Source: Brevibacillus parabrevis
GTDB taxonomy: Bacteria; Bacillota; Bacilli; Brevibacillales; Brevibacillaceae
Direction of reading: 5' to 3'
DNA length: 64,000 bases
Assembly: GCF_003710905.1 (NCBI RefSeq)
Contig: NZ_RHHV01000016.1
Coordinates: forward strand, 49,259-113,258
This document shows positions 52,976 to 61,201 of this stretch, piece by piece. The notes below the pieces were generated by a model. It saw nothing but the letters and a program-made list of their open reading frames with translations. It ran no database searches and was not told the origin of the DNA. The stretch's first letter is position 1; every line of letters starts with the position of its first letter. The translations under genes were made by a program, and so were the position numbers.

Positions 52976-53095
52976 CTAACGGCGCCTGCCCGCCTTTTTG
53001 CACTGAAAAAAACGGCGAAAACACCCGCGCAGCTCCCGGCAGCTTCGCCCCTCTTTGGGCGGCAACAACTCAGACAAAATGCGAATCAATTCCAC
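52976..53095 (-). CDS. Possible small basic protein at the end of the importer operon
   Basis: A 39-codon frame opens at GTG 53095 behind AAAGGAGGAATCAACC, a very good ribosome site, 56 bases beyond the LivF-like gene. It reads VELIRILSELLPPKEG, then a Cys/Arg-rich tail ending KKAGRRR. The helix-like start and basic end could be a small regulatory or membrane-edge protein. Without homologues it may equally be chance; coding status is unproven. Confidence 0.35.
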   Translation of the reverse strand: MELIRILSELLPPKEGRSCRELRGCFRRFFQCKKAGRRR

Positions 53096-53150
53096 GGTTG
53101 ATTCCTCCTTTGTCGTTGGAGAACAGCCTTGTCCTGACTGCCTGACTGAC

Positions 53151-53867
53151 TCACGCGCCCAGGTACGCCTTGACGATCGAATCGTCTGTGCGCAGCACGT
53201 CTGCCGTATTTTCCATCACAATGCGCCCCGTCTCCATCACATAGCCGCGATGGGCAAGCTTGAGCGCTGCCTTGGCATTTTGCTCGATCAATAAAATCGT
53301 CGTGCCTTGCCTGTTGATTTCCTTGATTATGTTCATGATCTCTTGCACAATAATCGGGGCCAGCCCCATCGACGGCTCATCCAGCATCAACAGCTTCGGT
53401 CGCGCCATCAAAGCGCGGCAGATCGCGAGCATTTGCTGCTCGCCGCCGCTCAGCGTTCCTCCCAGCTGTTGACTTCGCTCCTGCAAGCGGGGAAACAAGG
53501 CAAAAGCTTGCTCGATCCCTTCCTTGACGGCCGCCTTCTCTCGTCTCTTCGTAAATCCGCCAAGCTCCAGATTTTCGCGCACGGTCAGTCCGGCAAAGAT
53601 CCGCCGCCCTTCCGGAACATGGATGACACCTGCTTCCACGATTTGATGCGGGGCGCAGCCGACCAGACTTTTGCCGGCCAAAGCAATCTCGCCGCTCGTC
53701 GGCCGGACAATCCCGGAAATCGCTTTCAGCGTGGTGCTTTTGCCCGCTCCGTTGCTGCCGAGAAGCGCGACGATCTCCCCCTGGTTCACTTGCAGGCTGA
53801 TCCCTTTGAGCGCCGCGATTTTCCCGTAATGCGCCTGGAGGCTTTCAATCGTCAAAAGTGCCGTCAC
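53151..53867 (-). CDS. livF: Branched-chain-type ABC transporter ATPase (LivF-like)
   Basis: A 238-residue ATPase with Walker A GSNGAGKSTTLKAISG, signature LSGGEQQMLAICRALM and Walker B LLMLDEPSMGLAP, characteristic of the LivF branch. It starts at GTG 53867, overlapping the LivG-like stop by four bases (GTGA). With LivG, LivH, LivM and LivK homologues it makes a complete hydrophobic-amino-acid-type importer. The operon begins with an oligopeptide-binding protein under a sigma-54 promoter, suggesting uptake of proline, hydroxyproline or related compounds. Confidence 0.9.
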   Translation of the reverse strand: MTALLTIESLQAHYGKIAALKGISLQVNQGEIVALLGSNGAGKSTTLKAISGIVRPTSGEIALAGKSLVGCAPHQIVEAGVIHVPEGRRIFAGLTVRENLELGGFTKRREKAAVKEGIEQAFALFPRLQERSQQLGGTLSGGEQQMLAICRALMARPKLLMLDEPSMGLAPIIVQEIMNIIKEINRQGTTILLIEQNAKAALKLAHRGYVMETGRIVMENTADVLRTDDSIVKAYLGA

Positions 53868-54634
53868 ACTGCCTCCTCCTTCCCCAGGTACGCTTCGACC
53901 ACCCGCGGGTTGTTCAGGACAGCTTCCGGAACGCCCTCCGCGATTTTTTGCCCATAATCCAGAACAACGACGTGATCCGATATTTTTTTGATCAAGCCCA
54001 TGTCGTGCTCAATGATCAGGACGGTCAGCCCATACGTGTCGCGGATGCTGCGGATCAACCCGATCAACGCCTCTTTTTCCTCATAGTTCAGTCCAGCGGC
54101 AGGTTCGTCGAGAAGCAGAAGCTTCGGCTGCGTCGCCAGCGCGCGGGCAATTTCCAAATACCGCTGCGCTCCGTACGGCAAATTTTTCGCGATCCGCGCG
54201 CAATCTTGTTCCATGCCGACAAAGCGCAAGCAGTCCAGCGCCGTCTGCTCGATCAAGCGTTCCTCCTGACGCTGTGCCCGCGTATGCCACAGCGCTCCCC
54301 AGACCGCTTGCTTCGTGCGGCTGTGCATGCCTGCCTTGACATTGTCCAAAACCGTCAAGTTCGGAAACAGCCGCAAGTTTTGAAAAGTGCGCGCCAATCC
54401 AAGGCGAGTGATCTGGCTTGGCTTTTTCCCGACCAGATTTTGTCCGTCCAGCAAAATCTGCCCCGCTGTCGGTTTGTAAAAGCCCGTGATCATGTTGAAG
54501 ACAGACGTTTTTCCCGCGCCATTCGGGCCGATCATGCTCGTGATCGAGCCTGCACCGATCTGGACTGTCAAGTCGTTGACAGCCACAAGGCCGCCGAATT
54601 TAAGCGTTACATTTTTCAGCGTCAACGTTGACAT
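53864..54634 (-). CDS. livG: Branched-chain-type ABC transporter ATPase (LivG-like)
   Basis: A 256-residue ATPase with Walker A GPNGAGKTSVFNMITG, signature LPYGAQRYLEIARALA and Walker B LLLLDEPAAGLN; the LPYGAQR form is typical of LivG. ATG 54634 has GGGAAGGGGGG ahead. It starts 35 bases inside the 3' end of the LivM-like gene, so the two are coupled. The longer frame to 54694 has no ribosome site. Confidence 0.9.
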   Translation of the reverse strand: MSTLTLKNVTLKFGGLVAVNDLTVQIGAGSITSMIGPNGAGKTSVFNMITGFYKPTAGQILLDGQNLVGKKPSQITRLGLARTFQNLRLFPNLTVLDNVKAGMHSRTKQAVWGALWHTRAQRQEERLIEQTALDCLRFVGMEQDCARIAKNLPYGAQRYLEIARALATQPKLLLLDEPAAGLNYEEKEALIGLIRSIRDTYGLTVLIIEHDMGLIKKISDHVVVLDYGQKIAEGVPEAVLNNPRVVEAYLGKEEAV

Positions 54635-55604
54635 CGTCGTCCCCCCTTCCCGAAAGCGCTGCTTCTGTTTCCCCGCTGGCTGCTTGCCCTGCATCGTATC
54701 GGGCGGGCCACAGCCCTTGTGGACGAAACAGCATCATCGCCACCAGCGCGATCCCAAAGATCAGATAGCGCCAGTCTTCCACTGAGCGAAGCAGTTCAGG
54801 CAAGGTGATGACCAGCACAGCGCCCAGGACGACACCCGGGATGCTGCCCAAGCCTCCGAGCACGACCGCGAGCAAAATCATGATCGACTGCGTAAAGCTG
54901 AAACTGAGCGGGGCAATCGCACTCATTTTGACGGCGAACACAGAACCTGCCAAACTGCCGATGACCGCTCCGATGGAGTAAGCCAACAGCTTCATGTTGA
55001 TCCGATTGATGCCCATGGCCTCGGCTGCGTCCTCATCCTCGCGAATGTACATCCACGCCCTGCCGATCCGCGACGTTCCCAGCCGCTTGACCGCGAGCAC
55101 AGCCAAGATGGCAATGACGAGAATCAGATAGTAAAAATCAAGCTGTCCCGCAAGCACATAGCTCCCGATGGACGGTCGCGGAATGCCGTAAATGCCGGAA
55201 GCCGAACCTGTTATGCTCAAGTTGATCGCCAATAGACGAATGATTTCCCCGAAACCGAGTGTGACGATCGCCAAGTAATCGCTGCGCAGCCGCAGAGTCG
55301 GAGCGCCAATGATAACCCCGACGACAGCAGCAAGCGCAATCGACACGGGCAAAGTCAGCCAAAACGACCAGCCGTAAACCGTCATCAAGATTCCCGTCGT
55401 ATAAGCTCCAACAGCGAAAAACGCCGCGTAGCCGAGGTCAAGCAGGCCGGCAAAGCCGACGACCACATTCAGCCCCTGAGCCAAAACGATGTAAAACAAG
55501 GCGAGTGTCGCCACATCGAGCCAGTAATTATTGGCGAGAAACGGCAGGATGGCGGCGACAAGCAGCAACAGGACGACAGGCAGCTTTTTGCGATATCCGT
55601 TCAT
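54600..55604 (-). CDS. livM: Branched-chain-type ABC permease (LivM-like)
   Basis: A 334-residue permease with about nine membrane helices. It shows LAQGLNVVVGFAGLLDLGYAAFFAVGAYT (in part), the typical LivM opening, and GRAWMYIREDEDAAEAMGINRI in the cytoplasmic coupling loop. The polar tail ending in EKCNA is read through the start of the LivG-like gene. It forms the channel with the LivH-like protein encoded just upstream, four bases away. Confidence 0.9.
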   Translation of the reverse strand: MNGYRKKLPVVLLLLVAAILPFLANNYWLDVATLALFYIVLAQGLNVVVGFAGLLDLGYAAFFAVGAYTTGILMTVYGWSFWLTLPVSIALAAVVGVIIGAPTLRLRSDYLAIVTLGFGEIIRLLAINLSITGSASGIYGIPRPSIGSYVLAGQLDFYYLILVIAILAVLAVKRLGTSRIGRAWMYIREDEDAAEAMGINRINMKLLAYSIGAVIGSLAGSVFAVKMSAIAPLSFSFTQSIMILLAVVLGGLGSIPGVVLGAVLVITLPELLRSVEDWRYLIFGIALVAMMLFRPQGLWPARYDAGQAASGETEAALSGRGDDDVNVDAEKCNA

Positions 55605-55607
55605 CGG

Positions 55608-56510
55608 CTACATCCTCTCTGTCACTTTCTCGCCCATGATGCCCGTCGGCTTGAGCACCAGGATCAAGATCAGGAGCGAAAAGGCGACGACATCTTTCCA
55701 CGATCCACCGAATACAAAAGTGCCCGCCGTCTCCATCAAGCCAAGCAAAAGCCCGCCGAGCATCGCTCCCGGAATGCTGCCGATCCCGCCAAGCACAGCG
55801 GCTGTAAACGCTTTAAGCCCGATGATAAAGCCCATCATGAAATTGACGGTTCCGTAATAAGCGCCAGCCATCGTCCCTGCCCCCGCCGCCAGTGAAGCTC
55901 CGATAAAAAAAGTAAGTCCGATGACTTTGTGCACGTTAATGCCCATCAGCTGACACGCCGTCTGATCGTGCGCGATGGCCCGCATCGCTTTTCCGTAAAG
56001 CGTCCGGTTGATGAACAGATGCAGCCCGAGCATCAGCAATGCCGAGATGAGCACAAGCCCGATCTGGGTATACGTGATCGTAGCCCCGAACAGGTTGATT
56101 CCGGCGTGCGACAGTTGCAACGGATACACCTGATACTGTGCGCCCCAGGCGATCATCGCGCCATTTTCCAGAAAAAGGGATACGCCAATTGCGGTAATCA
56201 GGATCGACAGTCTGGGAGCAAGGAGCAGCGGACGGTAAGCAATCCGCTCAATCCCCATCCCGGCAATGCCGACAATCACCATCGTCAACAGCAGTACGAC
56301 GAGTATCCCGAACAGCCCCATGCCGGAATCGCCGCCGCCAATCATGCTGAGCAAGCTGTAGCCGACGAATGCGCCGAGCATGTACAAGTCGCCATGAGCA
56401 AAATTGAGCAGCTTGATGATGCCAAAAACCATCGTGTAGCCGAGAGCGATCAAACTGTAAAACGCGCCGATGACCAAACCGTCTGCCAGCGTTTGGACCA
56501 GAATCTCCAT
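55608..56510 (-). CDS. livH: Branched-chain-type ABC permease (LivH-like)
   Basis: A 300-residue permease with about eight helices. It opens with ILVQTLADGLVIGAFYSLIALGYTMVFGIIKLLNFAHGD (in part), the LivH hallmark, and the coupling loop YGKAMRAIAHDQTACQLMGINV. ATG 56510 has AAGGGGTGG upstream; a longer frame to 56585 overlaps the binding-protein gene without a ribosome site. Confidence 0.9.
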   Translation of the reverse strand: MEILVQTLADGLVIGAFYSLIALGYTMVFGIIKLLNFAHGDLYMLGAFVGYSLLSMIGGGDSGMGLFGILVVLLLTMVIVGIAGMGIERIAYRPLLLAPRLSILITAIGVSLFLENGAMIAWGAQYQVYPLQLSHAGINLFGATITYTQIGLVLISALLMLGLHLFINRTLYGKAMRAIAHDQTACQLMGINVHKVIGLTFFIGASLAAGAGTMAGAYYGTVNFMMGFIIGLKAFTAAVLGGIGSIPGAMLGGLLLGLMETAGTFVFGGSWKDVVAFSLLILILVLKPTGIMGEKVTERM

Positions 56511-56559
56511 TCCATCACCACCCCTTTGCCTGAATGACCTCTTCCTTGCTCTGGCGGCC

Positions 56560-57699
56560 CTATTTCGCCAATATGAATTTGCCACCTGTCACTTTGAGCA
56601 CAGCAAAGTTGGAAGTATCGAGCGTGTTTTGCGCGTTGAAAGAGATCGTTTGACCGAGAGCTTGGAAGTCTTTCGTTTCCTTGAGCGCCTTCTTGATCGC
56701 ATCGCGCTCTGTCGAGTTGGCCCGTTTCAAGGCATCTGCCAGCAAATTAACCGCGTTGTAGCTGAGCGCAGAGAACGGCCCAGGAGCAAGGTTGTTGTAC
56801 GTTTGCTTGTATTCGGTGGTGAAGGCTTCTGCGCCCTCGATAAATTCAGCAGTCGGCGTAGCCGTAATCAACAGCCCCTCTGCGTTGTCCGCTCCGGCGA
56901 TTTTGATGACGTCCTCGCTGAACGATCCGTCGCCTACGAGGAACAGGCCCGGTACTGCTTTTTGCTTGAACTGTTTGACCAACAGCCCGCCAGCCGCATA
57001 GTAGCCGGTAAAATAGGTGGCGTCTGGCTGCAAACCTTTCAGCTTGGTGACGAGCGCGCTGAAATCTTTTTCTTCGGGATTGATCGCTTCATAGGCGATG
57101 ACGGTGCCGCCGCTCTTTTCCACGGCAGCTTTGGCGAAGTCGGCGAGGTCTTTGGCATAAGCGGAGTTGTCGTGAATGAGAGCGACTTTTTTGGCCTGGT
57201 TGGCTGCCATGTAATCTGCTGCGGTTTGGGCTTGGTCTGGGGTTAGGCCATTGATCAAAAACAGGGTGTCATAACCTTGGGCTGGCAATTTTGCCGAGTT
57301 GGCTGCCGGGACGATCATCGGGATATTCGCATTTTTGAACACACCGGAAGAAGGAAGCGTAGCACCGGAGCAGTAGCCGCCCACGACTGCGACTACATTT
57401 TGCGAGACAAGCTTGTTCGCTGCGGTCGTTGCCATTTGCGGATCGCATCCGTCATCCGCGACTTCGATTTTCAGCTTTTTTCCAAGCACGCCGCCGCTGT
57501 CATTCACTTTTTTCACAGCCATTTCGATGGCGTTTTGCATGTCTTTCCCATCTGTTGCGTTGTTTCCCGTCACTGGCAAAAGCACGCCGACCAGGATTTC
57601 ATTGGCGTCCGCTGCACCTTGGCCCTGGTTCGCACATCCCGCAACGGCGAGCGACAGACTAAGCAACGCTGCAACCACTACACTGCCCCATTTTTTCAT
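56560..57699 (-). CDS. livK: Branched-chain-type binding lipoprotein (LivK-like)
   Basis: A 379-residue type-1 periplasmic-binding-fold lipoprotein. The lipobox LAVAGC lies near residue 22, followed by ILVGVLLPVTGNNATDGKDM and VVAVVGGYCSGATLPSSGVF, as in Leu/Ile/Val or urea/amide binding proteins. It should bind an amino acid at the cell surface for the LivHMGF proteins. GGGGGAAGG stands before ATG 57699, and it follows the oligopeptide-binding gene by 21 bases. Confidence 0.9.
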   Translation of the reverse strand: MKKWGSVVVAALLSLSLAVAGCANQGQGAADANEILVGVLLPVTGNNATDGKDMQNAIEMAVKKVNDSGGVLGKKLKIEVADDGCDPQMATTAANKLVSQNVVAVVGGYCSGATLPSSGVFKNANIPMIVPAANSAKLPAQGYDTLFLINGLTPDQAQTAADYMAANQAKKVALIHDNSAYAKDLADFAKAAVEKSGGTVIAYEAINPEEKDFSALVTKLKGLQPDATYFTGYYAAGGLLVKQFKQKAVPGLFLVGDGSFSEDVIKIAGADNAEGLLITATPTAEFIEGAEAFTTEYKQTYNNLAPGPFSALSYNAVNLLADALKRANSTERDAIKKALKETKDFQALGQTISFNAQNTLDTSNFAVLKVTGGKFILAK

Positions 57700-57720
57700 A
57701 GACCTTCCCCCATTCACTTG

Positions 57721-59385
57721 TTATTCGATCGACGTCCATTTCCAGTCGATTGCGCCCAATCCGTCCTGGAAGACTCCTTTTACCTTGTCGTTTTTCACCC
57801 ATGTATGCGTGTAAAAGTAGATCGGCATGATCGGCATTTCATCCATCATGATTTGCTCGGCTTCCCGCAAAATCGCCTTGCGTTTGTCCGGATCACCCTC
57901 TGTCGCAGACTGGTTCAGCAATTCCTTGAATTTCGGATTTTCCCAGCGCGTGTCGTTGTTTCCGCCGTCCTTTTCCTTGAACAGCTCCAGGAAGTTGATC
58001 GGATCGTTGAAATCGCCGGACCAGCCAAGGCGCCCTACTTGATAGTTTCCTTCGTGCATCGTTTCCAGGTAGACTTTCCACTCCTGGTTTTCCAGCTTCA
58101 CTTCCACACCGAGATTTTTGCGCCATTGATCCTGAATGGCCTCGGCGATTTTTTTGTGACCTTCGGACGTGTTGTAAACGAGTGTTACAGGTGGGAGCTT
58201 GGACAGGCCCTGTTCTTTCATGCCCTCTTCGAGCAGCTTTTTCGCTGTCTCCAGATCGTTGTCTTTGAAGTATCCATCCGGGTTGAGGGCCATCGTTGGC
58301 GGAACGGCCCCCATGGCTGGCTGCTGGTTGGCCTGGAGAACGTTGTCGATGAGAATTTGGCGGTTGATCGCATAGGCGAACGCTTTGCGGATTTTCACGT
58401 TATGAAAAGGAGGTTGCTCTGTATTGAACTTGTACCAGTACGTCGCGCCGACTGGTTTTACTTGCAGCTTGCCGCTGTCTTTCAAGGCTGGCATGGCATC
58501 GGTCGGCAAAGAGCTAAGCGGAGCGCCTGCCCAGTCAATTTCGCCGTTCTCGAACATGGACAGCTCCGTATTCTCGTCCTCTACCATGGAAAACTCGATT
58601 TTGTCGAGCTTGACGCTGTCTTTGTCCCAATAGTTCTCGTTTTTGACCATGACCATCTTGCTCTTGTGCTCCCATGTTTCCATCTTGAACGGGCCGTTTC
58701 CGACATGCGTCTTGGCATCGCCTGCCCAGGTCGCCGATGATTCAATCACTTTTTTATTTACCGGGAAATAAGTTTGGAAGGCGGTCAGCTCCAGGAAAAA
58801 CGGCGTCGGATTGGCAAGCTCCACTTGCAATGTCTTGTCATCAAGCGCTTTGACCCCGACTTCGTCCAGGCTGCCATTGCCTTTGTTCGCTTTTTCCGCG
58901 TTTTTGATGTAGTACAGCTGGTAGGCGTAATTCGAAGCTGTCTTGGGGTCGAGGGCACGTTTCCAGGCGTAGACGAAGTCATGGGCGGTTACGGGATCGC
59001 CGTTGCTCCATTTCGAGTCGCGCAGCTTGAATGTATACGTTTTCAAATCAGGAGATACTTCGATTTTTTCTGCTACTGCCTCCTCTGGCTTTCCGGAAGG
59101 CCCGATGCGGGTCAGCCCGTCAAAGAGCGCCTTCACGATTGCGGCTGATGTCGTATCCTCAGCCAGTCCCGGATCGCCTGTCGGCGGCTCGGAGTGCAAA
59201 TTCCAGCGCAAGACTTGCGCCTCTTTCGGCTTTTCCGCTGGTGCAGGCTGCGCATTGCCTTGTGCTTGTCCAGATTGTGCTGGCTGGCTCGTCGGCTGGG
59301 CGGCTTGCTGCCCTCCCCCGCAACCTGCGAGTGCTACCCCCAGTACCGCGATACTGCTGACTAATGCAAACATGCTTTTTTTCAC
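57721..59385 (-). CDS. Oligopeptide-binding lipoprotein (OppA/DppA family 5)
   Basis: A 554-residue family-5 solute-binding lipoprotein: lipobox GVALAGC near residue 21, a Gln/Ala/Pro linker, then QVLRWNLHSEPPTGDPGLAED and the long DppA/OppA fold (WSNGDPVTAHDFVYAWKRALDP, YAINRQILIDNVL). It captures peptides. No Opp/Dpp permease or ATPase genes are in the window; the operon continues with a branched-chain-type importer. The start is GTG 59385 behind AGAGGGG. It is first in the operon under the sigma-54 promoter at 59439. Confidence 0.9.
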   Translation of the reverse strand: MKKSMFALVSSIAVLGVALAGCGGGQQAAQPTSQPAQSGQAQGNAQPAPAEKPKEAQVLRWNLHSEPPTGDPGLAEDTTSAAIVKALFDGLTRIGPSGKPEEAVAEKIEVSPDLKTYTFKLRDSKWSNGDPVTAHDFVYAWKRALDPKTASNYAYQLYYIKNAEKANKGNGSLDEVGVKALDDKTLQVELANPTPFFLELTAFQTYFPVNKKVIESSATWAGDAKTHVGNGPFKMETWEHKSKMVMVKNENYWDKDSVKLDKIEFSMVEDENTELSMFENGEIDWAGAPLSSLPTDAMPALKDSGKLQVKPVGATYWYKFNTEQPPFHNVKIRKAFAYAINRQILIDNVLQANQQPAMGAVPPTMALNPDGYFKDNDLETAKKLLEEGMKEQGLSKLPPVTLVYNTSEGHKKIAEAIQDQWRKNLGVEVKLENQEWKVYLETMHEGNYQVGRLGWSGDFNDPINFLELFKEKDGGNNDTRWENPKFKELLNQSATEGDPDKRKAILREAEQIMMDEMPIMPIYFYTHTWVKNDKVKGVFQDGLGAIDWKWTSIE

Positions 59386-59438
59386 GCGATCAACCCCTCT
59401 TCTTATGAACTGTTGCAAATTTTGCAAAATACTGAAAA

Positions 59439-59454
59439 TGCAACATGTGTGCCA
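59439..59454 (-). promoter_or_regulatory. Sigma-54 promoter of the peptide/amino-acid importer operon
   Basis: Minus strand TGGCACA-CATG-TTGCA, one mismatch to the -24/-12 consensus. The implied start is near 59427, about 42 bases before the GTG start of the binding protein. A dyad lies about 40-60 bases upstream. Confidence 0.88.
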
Positions 59455-59493
59455 AATGGAAATATGCAGGGATTTTTGACACACGGGTGAATA

Positions 59494-59513
59494 GTGTATA
59501 AACATTTGTACAC
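59494..59513. promoter_or_regulatory. 20-bp dyad, candidate activator binding site (copy 2)
   Basis: GTGTATAAACATTTGTACAC, an inverted repeat GTGTA-N10-TACAC, related to the dyad at 50996-51015. It sits at the usual distance for an enhancer-binding protein upstream of the sigma-54 promoter at 59439-59454. Confidence 0.6.
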
Positions 59514-59583
59514 ATGGACAGATGCGCTGTTTCATTTGTTAGACACTGTTTTCTGGAATATGGCTTGGGGCAGATTTGCATAG

Positions 59584-59619
59584 GAAAAGACCCTCGACTT
59601 TTCGCTACAGTCGAGGGTC
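59584..59619 (-). terminator. Terminator after the Xaa-Pro peptidase gene
   Basis: A perfect 10-bp stem GACCCTCGAC / GTCGAGGGTC with an 11-base loop is followed by TTTTCC on the minus strand. Confidence 0.8.
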
Positions 59620-59621
59620 CT

Positions 59622-59670
59622 GGCTTTTGGCTTTTGGCTTTTGGCTTTTGGCTTTTGGCTTTTGGCTTTT
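59622..59670. repeat. Seven tandem GGCTTTT units overlapping a stop codon
   Basis: Seven exact copies of the 7-base unit run from 59622 to 59670. The last T bases form part of the stop codon of the Xaa-Pro peptidase gene (59669-59671 read backwards), and the array separates that stop from the terminator hairpin. Confidence 0.9.
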
Positions 59671-60736
59671 ACAAAATAATGAGTTCGCGCGGGGAATGCG
59701 TCAATACATCGTTGCCTGTATCGGTGACAACAAGGTCATCCTCGATTCGGACTCCGCCAAGCCCCGGAATATAAATACCTGGCTCGACAGTCAAAACCAT
59801 GCCCGCCGCAAGAATCGCTTCGCAACGTGTCGACATGAACGGCTCCTCATGAATGTCCAGCCCTACGCCATGACCCATGCCGTGACCAAACCGTTCGCCG
59901 TATCCGTGTTGCGCGATGTAGTCGCGAGCGAGCGCATCTGCCGCTTTTCCAGACAGCCCGGGGCGAATCCCCGCTACCGCACGATTTCGCGCTTCGAGAA
60001 CGATGCCGTATATTTCTTGAAGCTGTTCATGCGGCTGTCCGACGGCAACTGTACGGGTAATGTCGGAGCGATAGCCTTGGTACAGAGCGCCAAAGTCCAT
60101 GGTCACCATATCGCCGCTCTCGATCTTTTTGTCGCTCGCCACCCCGTGCGGCAGAGCAGAGCGATGACCGGAGGCGATAATGATGTCAAAAGCAGAGCCT
60201 GACGCTCCTTGTTTGCGCATGAACATTTCCAGCTCATTAGACACATCCAGCTCTGTAATGCCTGGGCGCAAGAACGTCAAGATGTGAGCAAAAGCCGCAT
60301 CCGCTATCTGTGCGGCTGTCTTGATCTTGTCCAGCTCGTCTGCGCTCTTGATCATGCGCAGCCCCTCGACTACGCCAGCAACCGGCAGCAAACGTGCTTG
60401 AATCGCATCCGCATACTTTTGATGCAAAGCATACGTCACGTTTTCTGATTCAAAACCGAGGGTCTGGATGCCCATTTCCTCTGCCTGGCGAGCGACTTCG
60501 CTGTAAACGGATTCTTTTGTCGGCAAAAATACAATCTCAAAATCGACAGCCTGGGCTTTGGCCTGCTCCGTATAACGGAAGTCAGTGAACAGCTTTGCCT
60601 CGTTCCGCGATACAAGCACCACTCCGTATGTACCTGTAAACCCGGTCAAATAGCGGCGGTTTTGCCCGTTTGTAACGAGCATTCCATCCATTCCCAAAGC
60701 ATCGAATTGTGTGCGCAGACGTGTCAATTTGTCCAT
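59669..60736 (-). CDS. Xaa-Pro aminopeptidase/dipeptidase (M24B)
   Basis: A 355-residue pita-bread metallopeptidase with N-terminal creatinase-like domain (1-125) and C-terminal catalytic domain. The metal ligands are Asp in MDFGALYQGYRSDITRT, His in FGHGMGHGVGLDIHE, and Glu in TVEPGIYIPGLGGVRIEDD. M24B enzymes cut Xaa-Pro bonds, releasing proline or hydroxyproline from imported peptides. GAAGAGGGAT precedes ATG 60736. A sigma-54 promoter 55-70 bases upstream places it in the same regulon as the hydroxyproline genes. Confidence 0.92.
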   Translation of the reverse strand: MDKLTRLRTQFDALGMDGMLVTNGQNRRYLTGFTGTYGVVLVSRNEAKLFTDFRYTEQAKAQAVDFEIVFLPTKESVYSEVARQAEEMGIQTLGFESENVTYALHQKYADAIQARLLPVAGVVEGLRMIKSADELDKIKTAAQIADAAFAHILTFLRPGITELDVSNELEMFMRKQGASGSAFDIIIASGHRSALPHGVASDKKIESGDMVTMDFGALYQGYRSDITRTVAVGQPHEQLQEIYGIVLEARNRAVAGIRPGLSGKAADALARDYIAQHGYGERFGHGMGHGVGLDIHEEPFMSTRCEAILAAGMVLTVEPGIYIPGLGGVRIEDDLVVTDTGNDVLTHSPRELIIL

Positions 60737-60790
60737 GTGGTCATCCCTCTTCGCTTCTGTGATTTTCGTTCTTTTTCTATAAGCTCTATA

Positions 60791-60806
60791 AGCAATCCTC
60801 GTGCCA
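60791..60806 (-). promoter_or_regulatory. Sigma-54 promoter of the Xaa-Pro peptidase gene
   Basis: Minus strand TGGCACG-AGGA-TTGCT, matching TGGCACG-N4-TTGCW. It is divergent from the plus-strand sigma-54 promoter 70 bases away. A partial GTGT-type half-site (ACAC at about 60861) lies between them. Confidence 0.85.
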
Positions 60807-60875
60807 AGCTTCCTTGCCCATTTGCGCTTTCTGCGGGGGTTTGTCTGTTGTTTTTATTGTAACACTCGCTGCTTC

Positions 60876-60891
60876 TGGCACGACACTTGCA
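60876..60891 (+). promoter_or_regulatory. Sigma-54 promoter of the iron-sulphur/FAD dehydrogenase genes
   Basis: Plus strand TGGCACG-ACAC-TTGCA, an exact -24/-12 match. The implied start is near 60902, about 27 bases before the first start codon. Confidence 0.92.
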
Positions 60892-60928
60892 TTTTGCTAT
60901 CTGACAACAACGAAGGGAGGCTTTTTGC

Positions 60929-61201
60929 ATGGACGCACAGCAGGTGATCATTTGTCGCTGCGAGGAAGTATCTCTGGAAGAGCTGCTGAGCACTGCCCGC
61001 GAGTACCAGTGCACCGCTCGCGAATTGAAGCTGCGGACCAGAGCTGGCATGGGCTGCTGCGGTGGCAGAACGTGCCGGATTTTGATCGAGCAAATCGTTG
61101 AACAAGCAACAGGCCAAGTGCCTACGCATACAGTTTCGCTTGGATATCAGCCGCCTGTACGGCCCATTTCGTTTCAAACGCTTGGAGGAAAAAGCTCATG
61201 A
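60929..61201 (+). CDS. BFD-like [2Fe-2S] subunit
   Basis: A 90-residue protein with a BFD-like iron-sulphur domain: IICRCEEVSLEEL supplies two cysteines and MGCCGGRTC three, close to the C-x-C..C-x2-C pattern. Such domains occur as small subunits or C-terminal parts of amino-acid dehydrogenases (proline/hydroxyproline, opine, HCN synthase-type). It leads a three-gene operon; its stop overlaps the next ATG (ATGA). It probably carries electrons from the FAD subunit. Confidence 0.82.
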   Translation: MDAQQVIICRCEEVSLEELLSTAREYQCTARELKLRTRAGMGCCGGRTCRILIEQIVEQATGQVPTHTVSLGYQPPVRPISFQTLGGKSS

